Shown: in pieces, positions 38,968 to 49,238 of the stretch
How positions within the stretch are numbered: the first letter of the stretch is position 1
Layout of the letters: every line of letters begins with the position of its first letter
NCBI RefSeq assembly: GCF_900112375.1
Contig: NZ_FOLS01000001.1
Coordinates: 310,001-374,000 of the forward strand
Reading direction: 5' to 3'
From: Pseudomonas citronellolis
GTDB taxonomy: Bacteria > Pseudomonadota > Gammaproteobacteria > Pseudomonadales > Pseudomonadaceae
Length of the DNA stretch: 64,000 nucleotides
Made by a program: the position numbers and the translations under genes
The notes under the pieces: generated by a model
The model's input: only the letters and a program-made list of their open reading frames with translations
Databases searched by the model: none
Told to the model about the DNA's origin: nothing

Positions 38968-40128
38968 CTACCCCGCCTGCTGCGGGCGGCGCACCAGGTG
39001 CGCCCAGAACAGCAGCCCCGCGCACAGCCCCACCACCACCAGCAATGCCAGGCGCAGGCCGATGTGCTCGGCCAGGATGCCGATCAGCGGCGGCCCCAGC
39101 AGCAACCCGCCATAACCGAACGACGCCACCGCCGCGACCCCGCTCGATGCCTCCACGCCCGGCCGGTTGCCGGCCGCGCCGATGAGGATCGGCACCACCA
39201 CCGACAGGCCCAGGCCGACCAGGGCGAAGCCCGCCACCGACAGCTCGACGCGGCCGCCGAACAGCGCCAGCAGCATGCCGGCGATGGCCAGCAGGCTGAG
39301 CCCGCGCACCAGGGCGACGTCGGCGACGTGCAGGCGCAGGCGGTCGCCGAACAGCCGGCCGATCACCATGGTCGCCGAGAAAGCGGCGAAGCCCAGCGCT
39401 GCCATCCGCTCCGAAGCGCCCAGCACGCTGTGCAGCAGCAGCGCGCTCCAATCCGCCACCGCGCCTTCGGAGACGAAGGCGCAGAGCGTCAGCAGCCCCA
39501 GGCCGACCAGCGCCGCCGGCGGCAGCCGGAGCCCCCGCCGGCGCGGTTGCGCGTCGGCCTGAGGTTCGCTGCGCCCTTCCAGCAGGCGCCGACCGAACAG
39601 CGGCAGGGCCAGCAGCGCCAGCACGGCGAGCAGGCTGAAATGCCGGAACGGCGTGAGGTCTGCCAGCAAGGCCGCGCCCAGCGCGCCGATCAGGCCGCCG
39701 AGGCTGTACATGCCGTGCAGGCTGGACAGGCAGGGCCGGCCCAGCAGGCGCTCCACCTCCACCGCCTGGGTGTTCATCGCCACGTCCAGGGTGGCGAAGG
39801 TCAGCCCTACCAGCAGCAGCGCGAGAGCCAGCGCCCACCAGCTCTGGCACAGCCCCAGCAGCGGGAACACCAGCAGCAGCGCCGCGGCGCTGGCCAGGGT
39901 CACCCGCCGGCTACCGAGGCGCCGCACCAACGTGCCGGCGAAGGAGAACGCCAGCAATGCGCCGAGTCCGGCGCCCAGCAGCGCCTGGCCCAGGCCCTGT
40001 TCGTCGACGCCGGTGAGGCTCTTCAGCGCCGGGATGCGCCCCATGACGCTGCCATGCACCAGCCCGCCGGCGCCGAAGCAGAAGGCGCAGGCCCAACGGG
40101 CCGCGCGGGCCCTCTTGCGGTCGTCCAT
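38968..40128 (-). CDS. MFS transporter (YbjJ-like)
   Basis: 386 residues, twelve predicted helices in two halves joined by a charged loop (GRSEPQADAQPRRRGLRLPP). Family marks include AFCFGAGGLVHGSVMGRIPA at helix 1, VRRLGSRR for the loop 2-3 motif and MNTQAVEVERLLGRPCLSSL. Resembles the YbjJ-type MFS group with undefined substrates. It shares its strand with grxD but a terminator intervenes. Confidence 0.78.
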   Translation of the reverse strand: MDDRKRARAARWACAFCFGAGGLVHGSVMGRIPALKSLTGVDEQGLGQALLGAGLGALLAFSFAGTLVRRLGSRRVTLASAAALLLVFPLLGLCQSWWALALALLLVGLTFATLDVAMNTQAVEVERLLGRPCLSSLHGMYSLGGLIGALGAALLADLTPFRHFSLLAVLALLALPLFGRRLLEGRSEPQADAQPRRRGLRLPPAALVGLGLLTLCAFVSEGAVADWSALLLHSVLGASERMAALGFAAFSATMVIGRLFGDRLRLHVADVALVRGLSLLAIAGMLLALFGGRVELSVAGFALVGLGLSVVVPILIGAAGNRPGVEASSGVAAVASFGYGGLLLGPPLIGILAEHIGLRLALLVVVGLCAGLLFWAHLVRRPQQAG

Positions 40129-40157
40129 CGGTTCGAATCCTTTCTCCGCACAAATGA

Positions 40158-40181
40158 AAAACCCCGCGCTGGCGCGGGGTT
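40158..40181 (-). terminator. Rho-independent terminator of grxD
   Basis: Stem AACCCCGCG / CGCGGGGTT with loop CTGG; the minus strand continues TTTTCATTTG. 27 bases after the grxD stop. Confidence 0.88.
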
Positions 40182-40207
40182 CTTCGCTACGACGGCTATG
40201 CCGTCGA

Positions 40208-40534
40208 TCAGGCTTCGGCGTTGCCGACGGCCTGCTTGATCAGCGGCTGCAGTTCGCCCTTTTCGAACATCTCGACGAGGATGTCGCTGCCCCCGACCAG
40301 TTCGCCCCCCACCCACAGCTGCGGGAAGGTCGGCCAGTTGGCGTACTTCGGCAGGTTGGCGCGGATTTCCGGGTTCTGCAGGATGTCGACGTAGGCGAAT
40401 TTCTCGCCGCAGGCCATCAGTACCTGCGCGGCGCGGGCGGAGAAACCGCACTGCGGAGCGTTCGGCGAACCTTTCATGTACAGCAGGATGGGGTTGTTGG
40501 CGATCTGCTCTTTGATGGTATCGATGATGTCCAT
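40208..40534 (-). CDS. grxD: Monothiol glutaredoxin GrxD
   Basis: 108 residues with the monothiol active site PQCGFS (Cys29), YMKGSPNAP before it and the glutathione-binding NWPTFPQLWVGGELVGGSDI. Class II CGFS glutaredoxins carry and deliver 2Fe-2S clusters with BolA-type partners. Confidence 0.96.
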   Translation of the reverse strand: MDIIDTIKEQIANNPILLYMKGSPNAPQCGFSARAAQVLMACGEKFAYVDILQNPEIRANLPKYANWPTFPQLWVGGELVGGSDILVEMFEKGELQPLIKQAVGNAEA

Positions 40535-40637
40535 TGGCTAACCTCGGCTGAACTTCGCTACTGCCCGGCAATGCAGCCGGTACTTTGCCGACAGTGTACC
40601 GGAAAGCCGAGCACAGCGCTCGGCTTTGCCGCGCGCC

Positions 40638-42731
40638 TCAGGCCGCCTCCACCTCCACCGGCACGCCGTTGAGCGCGGCGTTGCCGGACAGCGCGTCGAG
40701 GTGGCGCTCGTCGGTCAGGTCGTTGGCGCTGGCGCCGCCCTGCCCGCTGGCGATGGCCAGTTGCACGCCGGGGCGCGCATGGCCCCAGCCGTGGGGCAGG
40801 CTGACCACGCCAGCCATCACCTCGTCGCTGGCCGCCACCTCGATCTCGACGCTGCCCACCCGCGAACGCACCCGCACCCGCTGGCCATCCACCAGGCCGC
40901 GGCTGGCCAGGTCCTGGGGGTGCATCAGCAACTGGTGGCGCGGCTTGCCCTTCACCAGGCGGTGGTAGTTGTGCATCCAGGAGTTGTTGCTGCGCACGTG
41001 ACGGCGGCCGATCAGCAGCAACTGTCCCTCGGCCGGCGCCGGGGTGTCGGCGAAGCGCCCGAGGTCGGCGAGGAACAACGCCGGCGCGGCTTCCACCTGC
41101 CGGCTGGGGGTCTTCAGGCGCGCCGCCAGGTTCGGCCGCAGCGGGCCAAGATCCAGGCCATGGGGATGCTCGCGCAGGCGCGCCAGGCTGAGCTTGTGCT
41201 CGCTGGCATCGCCATAGGGACCGAAGCGCAGGCCCATGTCGATCATCTGTTCCGGCGCCACGGTCGGCTTCAGCTCGGTGCCCTGGCGCGCAGCATAGGC
41301 CTTGGCCAGGCCGACGAAGATCTCCCAGTCGTGCAGCGCGCCGGCGGGCCTGGGCAGCACCGCCTCGTTGAAGCGGGTGACGTTGCGCACTGCGAAGACA
41401 TTGAAGGTGCTGTCGTAGTGCTCGTGCTCCAGCGGCGCGGTGGGCGGCAGGATGAGATCGGCGTAGCGCGTGGTCTCGTTGATGTAGAGGTCGATGGCGA
41501 GCATGAACTCCAGGCCGTCGAGGGCCTGCTCCAGGCGCCGCCCGTTGGGGGTGGAGAGCACCGGGTTGCCGGCCACGGTGACCAGCGCGCGGACCTGGCC
41601 CTCGCCCTCGGTGAGCATTTCCTCGGCCAGCGCTGCCACTGGCAGTTCACCGCCGTACTCCGGCAAGCCCGACACCCGGCTGCGCCAGCGGCCGAAGGCA
41701 CCACCGGAAGTGCTCGCCACCAGGTCCACGGCCGGCGTGGTGCAGAGACTGCCGCCGACGCGGTCGAGGTTGCCGGTGACCAGGTTGATCAGTTGCACCA
41801 GCCATTGGCAGAGGGTGCCGAAGCGCTGGGTGGAAACGCCCATGCGCCCGTAGCACACCGCCTTGTCGGCGGCGGCGAAGTCCCGGGCCAGCTCGCGGAT
41901 GCTCGCCGCCGGCACGCCGCAGCGCTGCGCCATGGCCTCGACGCCGAAGGGCGCCAGCGCCGTGCGCACCTCCTCCAGCCCGGCCACCGGCAGGTGGCTG
42001 GCGCGCCCCAGGTTCTCACTGAACAACACGTCGAGGATGCCCAGCAGCAGCGCCGCGTCCTGCCCCGGGCGGATGAACAGGTGCTGGTCGGCCAGCGCCG
42101 CGGTCTCGGTGCGCCGCGGGTCCACCACCACCAGGCGGCCGCCGCGGGCCTTCAGGGCCTTGAGGCGTTTCTCCACGTCCGGCACGGTCATGATGCTGCC
42201 GTTGGAAGCCAGCGGGTTGCCGCCGAGGATCAGCATGAAGTCGGTGTGGTCGATGTCCGGGATGGGGATCAGCAGGCCGTGGCCGAACATCTGCTGGCTG
42301 ACCAGGTGGTGCGGCAGCTGGTCCACGGAGGTGGCCGAGTAGCGGTTGCGCGTCTTCAACTGGCCGAGGAAGTAGTTGCTGTGGGTCATCAGCCCGTAGT
42401 TGTGCACGCTGGGGTTGCCCTGGTACACGGCCACCGCGTCGTTGCCGTGGCGCTCGCGGATCTCGGCCAGGCGCGCGGCGACCAGCTCGAAGGCCTCATC
42501 CCAGGCGATCGGCTGCCACTCGCCGCCGACCCGCCGCATCGGCTGGCGCAGGCGGTCGGGGTCGTTCTGGATGTCTTGCAGGGCCACTGCCTTGGGGCAG
42601 ATGTGGCCGCGGCTGAAACTGTCCTGCGCATCGCCCTTGATCGACAGGATGCGCTGCTCCTCGGTTTCGATGGTCAGGCCGCAGATGGCCTCGCACAGGT
42701 GGCACGCACGGTGGTGGAGGGTCTTGCTCAT
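40638..42731 (-). CDS. Molybdopterin-dependent oxidoreductase (DMSO reductase family)
   Basis: 697 residues. N-terminal 4Fe-4S site C-x2-C-x3-C (CHLCEAICG) with a fourth Cys in RGHICPKA, then bis-MGD binding segments (YQGNPSVHNYGLMTHSNYFL, GGNPLASNGS, VVVDPRRTETAALADQHL, GNPVLSTPNGRRL) and a C-terminal beta-barrel cap (LLLIGRRHVRSNNSWMHNYH..). No signal or Tat sequence, so it is cytoplasmic. It resembles the stand-alone assimilatory-nitrate/formate-dehydrogenase-like group. The substrate cannot be read from sequence, and no electron-transfer subunit adjoins. Confidence 0.85.
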   Translation of the reverse strand: MSKTLHHRACHLCEAICGLTIETEEQRILSIKGDAQDSFSRGHICPKAVALQDIQNDPDRLRQPMRRVGGEWQPIAWDEAFELVAARLAEIRERHGNDAVAVYQGNPSVHNYGLMTHSNYFLGQLKTRNRYSATSVDQLPHHLVSQQMFGHGLLIPIPDIDHTDFMLILGGNPLASNGSIMTVPDVEKRLKALKARGGRLVVVDPRRTETAALADQHLFIRPGQDAALLLGILDVLFSENLGRASHLPVAGLEEVRTALAPFGVEAMAQRCGVPAASIRELARDFAAADKAVCYGRMGVSTQRFGTLCQWLVQLINLVTGNLDRVGGSLCTTPAVDLVASTSGGAFGRWRSRVSGLPEYGGELPVAALAEEMLTEGEGQVRALVTVAGNPVLSTPNGRRLEQALDGLEFMLAIDLYINETTRYADLILPPTAPLEHEHYDSTFNVFAVRNVTRFNEAVLPRPAGALHDWEIFVGLAKAYAARQGTELKPTVAPEQMIDMGLRFGPYGDASEHKLSLARLREHPHGLDLGPLRPNLAARLKTPSRQVEAAPALFLADLGRFADTPAPAEGQLLLIGRRHVRSNNSWMHNYHRLVKGKPRHQLLMHPQDLASRGLVDGQRVRVRSRVGSVEIEVAASDEVMAGVVSLPHGWGHARPGVQLAIASGQGGASANDLTDERHLDALSGNAALNGVPVEVEAA

Positions 42732-42857
42732 GGCTCGCCTCTTGTTGTTGCGCCGGCCTTCATGGGCCGGTCGTTACCAGAGCGAGCACTATGGAACGGC
42801 GCCGCGGCGAACGCCACAAGCCTAAGTGCAGTGAATCGGGGGGTATAGACGTGAATC

Positions 42858-42878
42858 GGGCCGGCACGGGGCCGGCCC
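42858..42878 (-). terminator. GC hairpin after the DUF6567 lipoprotein gene
   Basis: Stem GGGCCGGC / GCCGGCCC with a five-base loop, 50 bases past the stop, no T-run. Confidence 0.4.
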
Positions 42879-42928
42879 TCCACCAGGGGACGACGGTCGG
42901 CAGAGGGGGGATGCCGACCGTGCTGGCA

Positions 42929-43363
42929 TCAGCGGATGCCGGCGATGTTGCCTTTGTTGCCGGTGACCTTGACGTCGACCTTCTTGAACACGAAGTAGTC
43001 CTGTACCGACACTTCGTAGCGCGGCGCGACGATCAGGTCGGCGCCGGAGCTCTTCACGGCCTTGAAGGCCGCGGCGGACTTGACGCTGGACACCGGGTCG
43101 AAGGACAGCAGCGAGCCGCCGTCGGTGCCGCCGTAGGCCACGCCGTCAGCGAACTGGTTGTCGCCGCCGAACTTGAGGAAGCCGAACAGGATGTTCACCG
43201 AGGATTGGCCGGTGATCGGCTCGCCGACGCGGACGTCGGCCTTGAGGTCGGTGCTCACCACGCCATCCATGGGCGCCGACGGCTGGTTGACGTTGTAGCT
43301 GGTGCAACCGCTGGCGGTCACGATCACCGCTGCCAGGGCGGTGCTCATCCATAGTTTCTTCAT
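42929..43363 (-). CDS. DUF6567-family lipoprotein
   Basis: 144 residues. Lipobox TASGC (Cys20), then a compact domain: DLKADVRVGEPITGQSSVNI, FGFLKFGGDNQFADGVAYGG, KSAAAFKAVKSSGADLIVAP, RYEVSVQDYFVFKKVDVKVT. This matches small TRL-like/DUF6567 lipoproteins whose role is unknown. Single gene; assigned from pattern memory. Confidence 0.7.
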   Translation of the reverse strand: MKKLWMSTALAAVIVTASGCTSYNVNQPSAPMDGVVSTDLKADVRVGEPITGQSSVNILFGFLKFGGDNQFADGVAYGGTDGGSLLSFDPVSSVKSAAAFKAVKSSGADLIVAPRYEVSVQDYFVFKKVDVKVTGNKGNIAGIR

Positions 43364-43689
43364 TGAAAACTTCTCCTAATGGCTTGTGCCGCCGGACTCG
43401 GCGGCGGCGAAAAGCTATCAAGGGAGACGCGGGCGTTTATGTAGTCCCGCTCGCCAGACCCAATAGGACCTTTCCGTTCGTTTCCGAAATGTTCCGAAAC
43501 CCGCCGCCACCGGGCCCGGCGGGGCTCTCCGCGGCAAACTTGCGTGGATGCGTAATTTCCTTATAGGATCGCGTCTTCCCCCTAAATTTCCGCTGCATGC
43601 GGTCAGGCCGCAGGTTCAGTCCGTTTTTTCTCGAAAAGCCGGCCAGACCCTCGGTCGCAACTCTGAGAATAAGCAGTAGGTACTGAATC
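43364..43689 (+). promoter_or_regulatory. argF upstream region with candidate promoter
   Basis: 326 bases with no gene. TTGCGT at 43540 and TATAGG at 43562, 16 bases apart, form a plausible sigma-70 promoter about 120 bases before argF. No convincing ArgR site was found by eye. Confidence 0.35.
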
Positions 43690-44607
<918 letters not shown>

Positions 44608-44667
44608 CCTTCACCCAGCCGCACGGCCCCGGCCCGCCGTGCGGCACGGGGTCGCCGCGTTCGCGCC

Positions 44668-44688
44668 GGCGAGTAATTCTCATTCGCC
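44668..44688 (+). promoter_or_regulatory. Fur-box-like site upstream of the FbpC-like gene
   Basis: On the minus strand this reads GCGAATGAGAATTACTCG, containing AATGAGAATTA, a core typical of Pseudomonas Fur boxes. It is bracketed by a GGCGA / TCGCC dyad and lies 45 bases before the ABC ATPase start. Confidence 0.6.
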
Positions 44689-44733
44689 ACGTGTAAACTC
44701 TCTGCCTCCGCTTCTTTCTCCACGGCCCGATCC

Positions 44734-45807
44734 ATGACCCGACCGCTGTTGCTCGAACTCAGAAACCTCTCCTGTGGCTATGGGCAGCAGCGCGTGGTGC
44801 AGGACGTCAGCCTGCACCTGAACGCCGGCGACATCGGCTGCCTGCTGGGCCCCTCCGGTTGCGGCAAGACCACCACCCTGCGCGCCATCGCCGGGTTCGA
44901 GCCGGTGCAGGAAGGCGAGATCCATCTGGCCGGCGAGGCCATCTCGCGCCCCGGCTTCACCCTGGCGCCGGAGAAGCGCCGCATCGGCATGGTGTTCCAG
45001 GACTACGCACTGTTCCCGCACCTGACGGTGGAGGACAACGTCGCCTTCGGCATCCGCAAGCACCCCGAACGCCGGCGCATCGTCACCGAGCTGCTGGAGC
45101 TGGTGAAGCTCGACAAGCTCGGCCGGCGCTACCCCCACGAGCTGTCCGGCGGCCAGCAGCAGCGCGTGGCCCTGGCCCGCGCGCTGGCCCCCGAGCCGCT
45201 GCTGCTGCTGCTCGACGAGCCCTTCTCCAACCTCGACGTGGAGCTGCGCCGCAAGCTCAGCCACGAGGTCCGCGAAATCCTCAAGGCGCGCGGCACCAGC
45301 GCCGTGCTGGTGACCCACGACCAGGAAGAGGCCTTCGCCGTCAGCGACCAGGTCGGCGTGTTCAAGCACGGCCACCTGGAGCAGTGGGACACCCCCTTCA
45401 ACCTCTACCACGAGCCGCAGACGCCCTTCGTCGCCAGCTTCATCGGCCAGGGCTATTTCATCCGCGGGCAGATGCTCGACCCGGACAGCGTGCAGACCGA
45501 ACTGGGCGTGCTGCGCGGCAACCGCGCCTACAGCCTGCCCCAGGGCAGCGCGGTGGACGTGCTGCTGCGCCCGGACGACCTGGTCTACGCCCCCCAGGGC
45601 ACCCTGAAGGCGCGCATCGTCGGCAAGTCGTTCCTCGGCGCGGCAACCCTGTACCGCCTGCAACTGGCCACCGGCACCCTGCTGGAGTCGATCTTCCCCA
45701 GCCATGCCGACCACCAGCCGGGCGAGGAAGTGGGCATCGGCGTGGCCGCCGACCACCTGGTGCTGTTCCAGGCCGAGGGCAGCGTGGCGCTGGACTCGCC
45801 GCGCTGA
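44734..45807 (+). CDS. ABC transporter ATPase, ferric-iron/spermidine type (FbpC-like)
   Basis: 357 residues. Nucleotide-binding domain with Walker A GPSGCGKTT (about 39-47), Q-loop VFQDYALFPHL, signature LSGGQQQR (about 136), Walker B LLLLDEPFSNLD and H-loop LVTHDQEEAF. The C-terminal third is a TOBE-like regulatory domain (DVLLRPDDLVYAP.. VGKSFLGAATLYRLQLATG). No permease or binding-protein gene adjoins, so it is an orphan ATPase here. The Fur-like site upstream suggests an iron import role (FbpC); PotA-type polyamine transport is the alternative. Confidence 0.8.
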   Translation: MTRPLLLELRNLSCGYGQQRVVQDVSLHLNAGDIGCLLGPSGCGKTTTLRAIAGFEPVQEGEIHLAGEAISRPGFTLAPEKRRIGMVFQDYALFPHLTVEDNVAFGIRKHPERRRIVTELLELVKLDKLGRRYPHELSGGQQQRVALARALAPEPLLLLLDEPFSNLDVELRRKLSHEVREILKARGTSAVLVTHDQEEAFAVSDQVGVFKHGHLEQWDTPFNLYHEPQTPFVASFIGQGYFIRGQMLDPDSVQTELGVLRGNRAYSLPQGSAVDVLLRPDDLVYAPQGTLKARIVGKSFLGAATLYRLQLATGTLLESIFPSHADHQPGEEVGIGVAADHLVLFQAEGSVALDSPR

Positions 45808-45829
45808 CGCCGCCCCGGAGGGAGAGGGG

Positions 45830-46345
45830 CTGTTCGTGCCACCGGGACGTCCGGCGTGGCCGGTGAATCCCATCGCGGACGGAGTCCGCTCCTACGGTTC
45901 CAGGAAGCACGGCTTTTCGTAGGATGGCGTTGAGCGAAGCGATACCCATCCTACGGGGCTTCCCTGGAACTGTAGGACTCCGTCCGCGATAGCCGGAGCC
46001 ACCAGCGCGATTCGCGGATGAGATCCGCTCCTACGCTGCCCCATCCACGCCATTCCCCTGTAGGAGCGCGCCCTGCGCGCGAGTCGCGGGCAGGGCCCGC
46101 TCCTACAGGTTGCCGGGAAGCACGGTATGCCTCCCCCGTAGCGGACCTTGTCCGCGATAGCCGGACGATCCGGCGCGATTCGCGGATGAGATCCGCTCCT
46201 ACGCTGCCCCACCCACGCCATTTCCATGTAGGACGCGATTTCGCGGGCAGGGCCTCCTACAGGTTGCCGGAAAGCACGGCATGCCTCCCCCGTAGGAGCG
46301 GACTCTGTCCGCGATTCGGCGGATAACGCCGTAGTGATCAGCATT
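45830..46345. repeat. Dense REP array between the FbpC-like gene and the HD-GYP gene
   Basis: The 548-base gap is almost wholly repeat. It starts with the composite TGTTCGTGCCACCGGGACG.. unit ending in CGGACGGAGTCCGCTCCTAC (to 45895), then a short GTAGGATGG palindrome (45918-45955, copy 4). GTAGGAGCGCGCCCTGCGCG / GGGCAGGGCCCGCTCCTAC pairs and CGGATGAGATCCGCTCCTAC units with conserved spacers follow to 46308, and finally a GGCGGATAACGCCG.. unit. Some copies have small internal deletions. No gene is visible. Confidence 0.9.
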
Positions 46346-46355
46346 ACGCCGCGGC

Positions 46356-49238
46356 TCAGGCCTTCTCCGCCTGCCCCGCCTCGACGATGGCCAGCACCGC
46401 CGCTTCGTCCACCACATCCATCTGCTCCGGCCGCAGGAAGCGCTCGCCGTACTCGCGGTACACGCCGCTGGCCACGAACAACCGGAACAGCCCCGCGTCC
46501 ACATGGCGGTCGCGGGCCATGCAGGCGAGGATCTTCAGCGACTCGGACAGCGTCTTCGGCGCCTTGTAGGGACGGTCGGCGGCGGTCAGCGCCTCGAAGA
46601 TATCGGCGATAGCCATGATCCGCTCGGGAATGCTCATCGCCTCGCCCGACAGCCGCCGCGGGTAGCCGGTGCCGTCCATCTTCTCGTGGTGGTTGGCGGC
46701 GATGGTCGGCACCCGGCGCAGGTGCCGGGGCAACGGCAGCGCGCTGAGCATCATCAGCGTCTGGACGATGTGCTCGTTGATCTTGAAGCGCTCCTCGTCG
46801 GTCAGGGTGCCACGGCGGATGCCCAGGTTGTACAGCTCGCCGTAGTGGCTGGCGAAGGCCGGCAGGCGCATGTCGAAGCCCCAGGTGTTGCGCGGATCGT
46901 CCTTGGCCACCGGCGGCTTGCGTTCGCCCCAGGGCACCTGGTGCGCGGGCTTGTCGGCCAGCAGGCGTTCCTCCACCGGCAGCGGCTCGACCGGCGTCGC
47001 GGCCAGGCGCTCGGCCTCGTCGTGGGAGATGCCGATGCGGTCGTCGAAGTGCCGCCACCAGCGGCGCTCGCCGATGCGCGCCAGGCGCTCGATGTCCTCG
47101 TCCTTCATGAACTCGCCGCCGACGTTGGCCTGGGCGACGAAGGCGAAGTCCTCGCGCAGCGCCTGCTGCTCGGTATCGAGCCGCTCGCGCAGCAGGCTTT
47201 CCTCGCCGCCCTCGGCGCGGCCGCGCCAGTAGCGGATGTCGGCGTCGCGCCAGAGCACCTCGAAGCGCATGCGGACTTCGTGCAGGCGGTTGTACAGGGT
47301 CTCCAGCTTGGTGGCCTTGTCCACCACGTACTCGGGGCTGGTGATCTTGCCGCAGTCGTGCAGCCAGGCGGCGATCTGGAATTCGTAGCGCTCGGCGTCG
47401 CTCATGGCGAAGGCCGCGTAGGGCCCGTCGCGGTCGTCGATGGCCTTCTGCAGCAGCATGTCGGCCAATTGCGGCACCCGCTCGCAATGGCCGCCGGTGT
47501 AGGGGCTCTTGGCGTCGATGGCGTCGGCCAGCAGCTTGATGATGGCGTCCAGCAGGCGCTGCTGGGCCTCGATCAGTTGGCGCGTCTCGATGGCCACGGC
47601 GGCGGCGCCGGACAGCTCCTCGACGAAGCGCTTGAACGGCCGCCGCGGCGTGCGCCGGCGCTCGCCCTCCTCCTGCAGCTGCAGCACCAGAATGCCCAGC
47701 AGCTCCTCGCTGCGGTTGCGCAGCGGCACCTCCATGTGCCGGCCGCGGCCGCTCAGGGCCTGGTCCAGCAGGCTGGCCAGCTGTGCCTCGTCGAAGCCCT
47801 CGATGAGCAGTGACTGCGGGTAGTGCTCGCCGTTCTCCGCGCAGGCCTGCACCAGGCGGTTGTCCTGTTCCTGCAGCAGATACACCGCGCCGCCCTGTAC
47901 GCCTGTGGCCACCACCAGGCGCGACAGCACCTCGGCGAGCATGCTGTCCAGGCGCGTCTCGCGGCTCAGGCTGAGGGTGATGCCCTGGAAGTTGTGGATG
48001 GTCCGCGACATGCCGCCGAGCACCCGGCTCAGCTCGCGCACCTCGCGGATCTTCGAGTCGACGCCCACCGGCCGGGCGAAGTCGAAGGCCGCCAGCGCCC
48101 CCACCTGGTCGGCCAGGGCCCGCAGCGGGCGGGCGATGCGCCGGCCGATCAGCCAGCCGAGCAGCAACAGGGCCAGCAGCAGCGCACCGCTCCAGGCGGC
48201 CTGGTGCAACAGCATCTGCCGTGCGCCGGCCAGCAGTTCGTCGGCTGGGATGCCGATCAGCACCCGCGCCTGGCCGCTGGCGAAGTTCACCAGCGGCACC
48301 CAGATGCCGTACCAGTCCTGCCCCGCCACCTGGTAGCGCTGCGGCGTGCCGGGCGGGCCGCCAAGGTCCACCAGGCGTTCCAGGCTGGGCACGCCGAGTT
48401 CGTCGAGGTGAGCCAGGCGCACCTCGCCGCCCTGGTGCAGCAGCAAACGCTCCAGGTCCGGGTAGGCGATCACCGTGTTCTGCGCGCCGAGCACCGCCAG
48501 CTCGGTGTTGGCGGTCTGGCGCAGGCCGCCCATCTCGGTGGCCAGGTCGTCCACCGAGGCGTCCATGCCGATCACCGCCGCGCCGTCGACGCTGCGCAGG
48601 GCCAGGGTCAGGCCGATCTCCTGGGTGGTGAAGAACACGTAGGGCTGCGTCAGCACCGTGCCCTTGCCGGCGTAGGCGTCCTTGTACCAGGGGCGCTGGC
48701 GCGGGTCGTAGCGGTAGTCGGGGCGTTCCTGGCGCTGCAGCAGTTGCAGGCGCGCGTCGTAGAAGCGCCACTCGCCGACCAGCGCGCCCTGCTCGCCGAG
48801 GGTCTGGCTCTGCACCAGGTAGAAGGTCTTCTCCGGGGCCTTGAGCGCCTGGCGCGCCTTGGCCGTGCGCAGGGCGCGGATCAGCAGGAACTCGCCGTTC
48901 GGGTAGCCGATATAGAGCGCGCTGAGGGTGCGGTTGGCGCGCAGGTTCTCGGCCAGCATCGGCAGGCGCTCCAGGCGCGCTGGCAGGTTGTCGGTCTGCG
49001 AGATGCCGTCGTAGCTGAGCAGGCGCAGGGTGTTCTGCGCCGGGTCGAGCAGCCTACGGATGCGCTCGTTGACCGTCACCCCGAGCTGCGCCGCGGATTC
49101 CCCCGCCGCCGTCACCAGCGCCCCTTCCACGCCCCGGTAGCCCTGCACCAGCAGGGACACGGCCAGCACCAGCATGCTCAGGATGATGGCGCCGGTCACC
49201 AGGACCTGCAGGGGGATGCCGCGCTTGTCTGCCCTCAT
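46356..49238 (-). CDS. Membrane HD-GYP domain c-di-GMP phosphodiesterase with periplasmic Cache-like sensor
   Basis: 960 residues from ATG 49238. TM1 (VLVTGAIILSMLVLAVSLLV), a periplasmic double-Cache-like domain about 35-340, TM2 (ALLLALLLLGWLIG) with HAMP (RRIARPLRALADQVGALAAF), a GAF-like region about 430-590, and a C-terminal HD-GYP domain. The HD pair is in AAWLHDCGKI (about 627) and HHEKMDGTGYPRR (about 850) keeps the HHExxDGxGYP signature, so hydrolysis of c-di-GMP is likely. ATGA-coupled to the solute-binding protein gene upstream, which may supply the ligand input. Repeats follow its stop. Confidence 0.9.
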   Translation of the reverse strand: MRADKRGIPLQVLVTGAIILSMLVLAVSLLVQGYRGVEGALVTAAGESAAQLGVTVNERIRRLLDPAQNTLRLLSYDGISQTDNLPARLERLPMLAENLRANRTLSALYIGYPNGEFLLIRALRTAKARQALKAPEKTFYLVQSQTLGEQGALVGEWRFYDARLQLLQRQERPDYRYDPRQRPWYKDAYAGKGTVLTQPYVFFTTQEIGLTLALRSVDGAAVIGMDASVDDLATEMGGLRQTANTELAVLGAQNTVIAYPDLERLLLHQGGEVRLAHLDELGVPSLERLVDLGGPPGTPQRYQVAGQDWYGIWVPLVNFASGQARVLIGIPADELLAGARQMLLHQAAWSGALLLALLLLGWLIGRRIARPLRALADQVGALAAFDFARPVGVDSKIREVRELSRVLGGMSRTIHNFQGITLSLSRETRLDSMLAEVLSRLVVATGVQGGAVYLLQEQDNRLVQACAENGEHYPQSLLIEGFDEAQLASLLDQALSGRGRHMEVPLRNRSEELLGILVLQLQEEGERRRTPRRPFKRFVEELSGAAAVAIETRQLIEAQQRLLDAIIKLLADAIDAKSPYTGGHCERVPQLADMLLQKAIDDRDGPYAAFAMSDAERYEFQIAAWLHDCGKITSPEYVVDKATKLETLYNRLHEVRMRFEVLWRDADIRYWRGRAEGGEESLLRERLDTEQQALREDFAFVAQANVGGEFMKDEDIERLARIGERRWWRHFDDRIGISHDEAERLAATPVEPLPVEERLLADKPAHQVPWGERKPPVAKDDPRNTWGFDMRLPAFASHYGELYNLGIRRGTLTDEERFKINEHIVQTLMMLSALPLPRHLRRVPTIAANHHEKMDGTGYPRRLSGEAMSIPERIMAIADIFEALTAADRPYKAPKTLSESLKILACMARDRHVDAGLFRLFVASGVYREYGERFLRPEQMDVVDEAAVLAIVEAGQAEKA

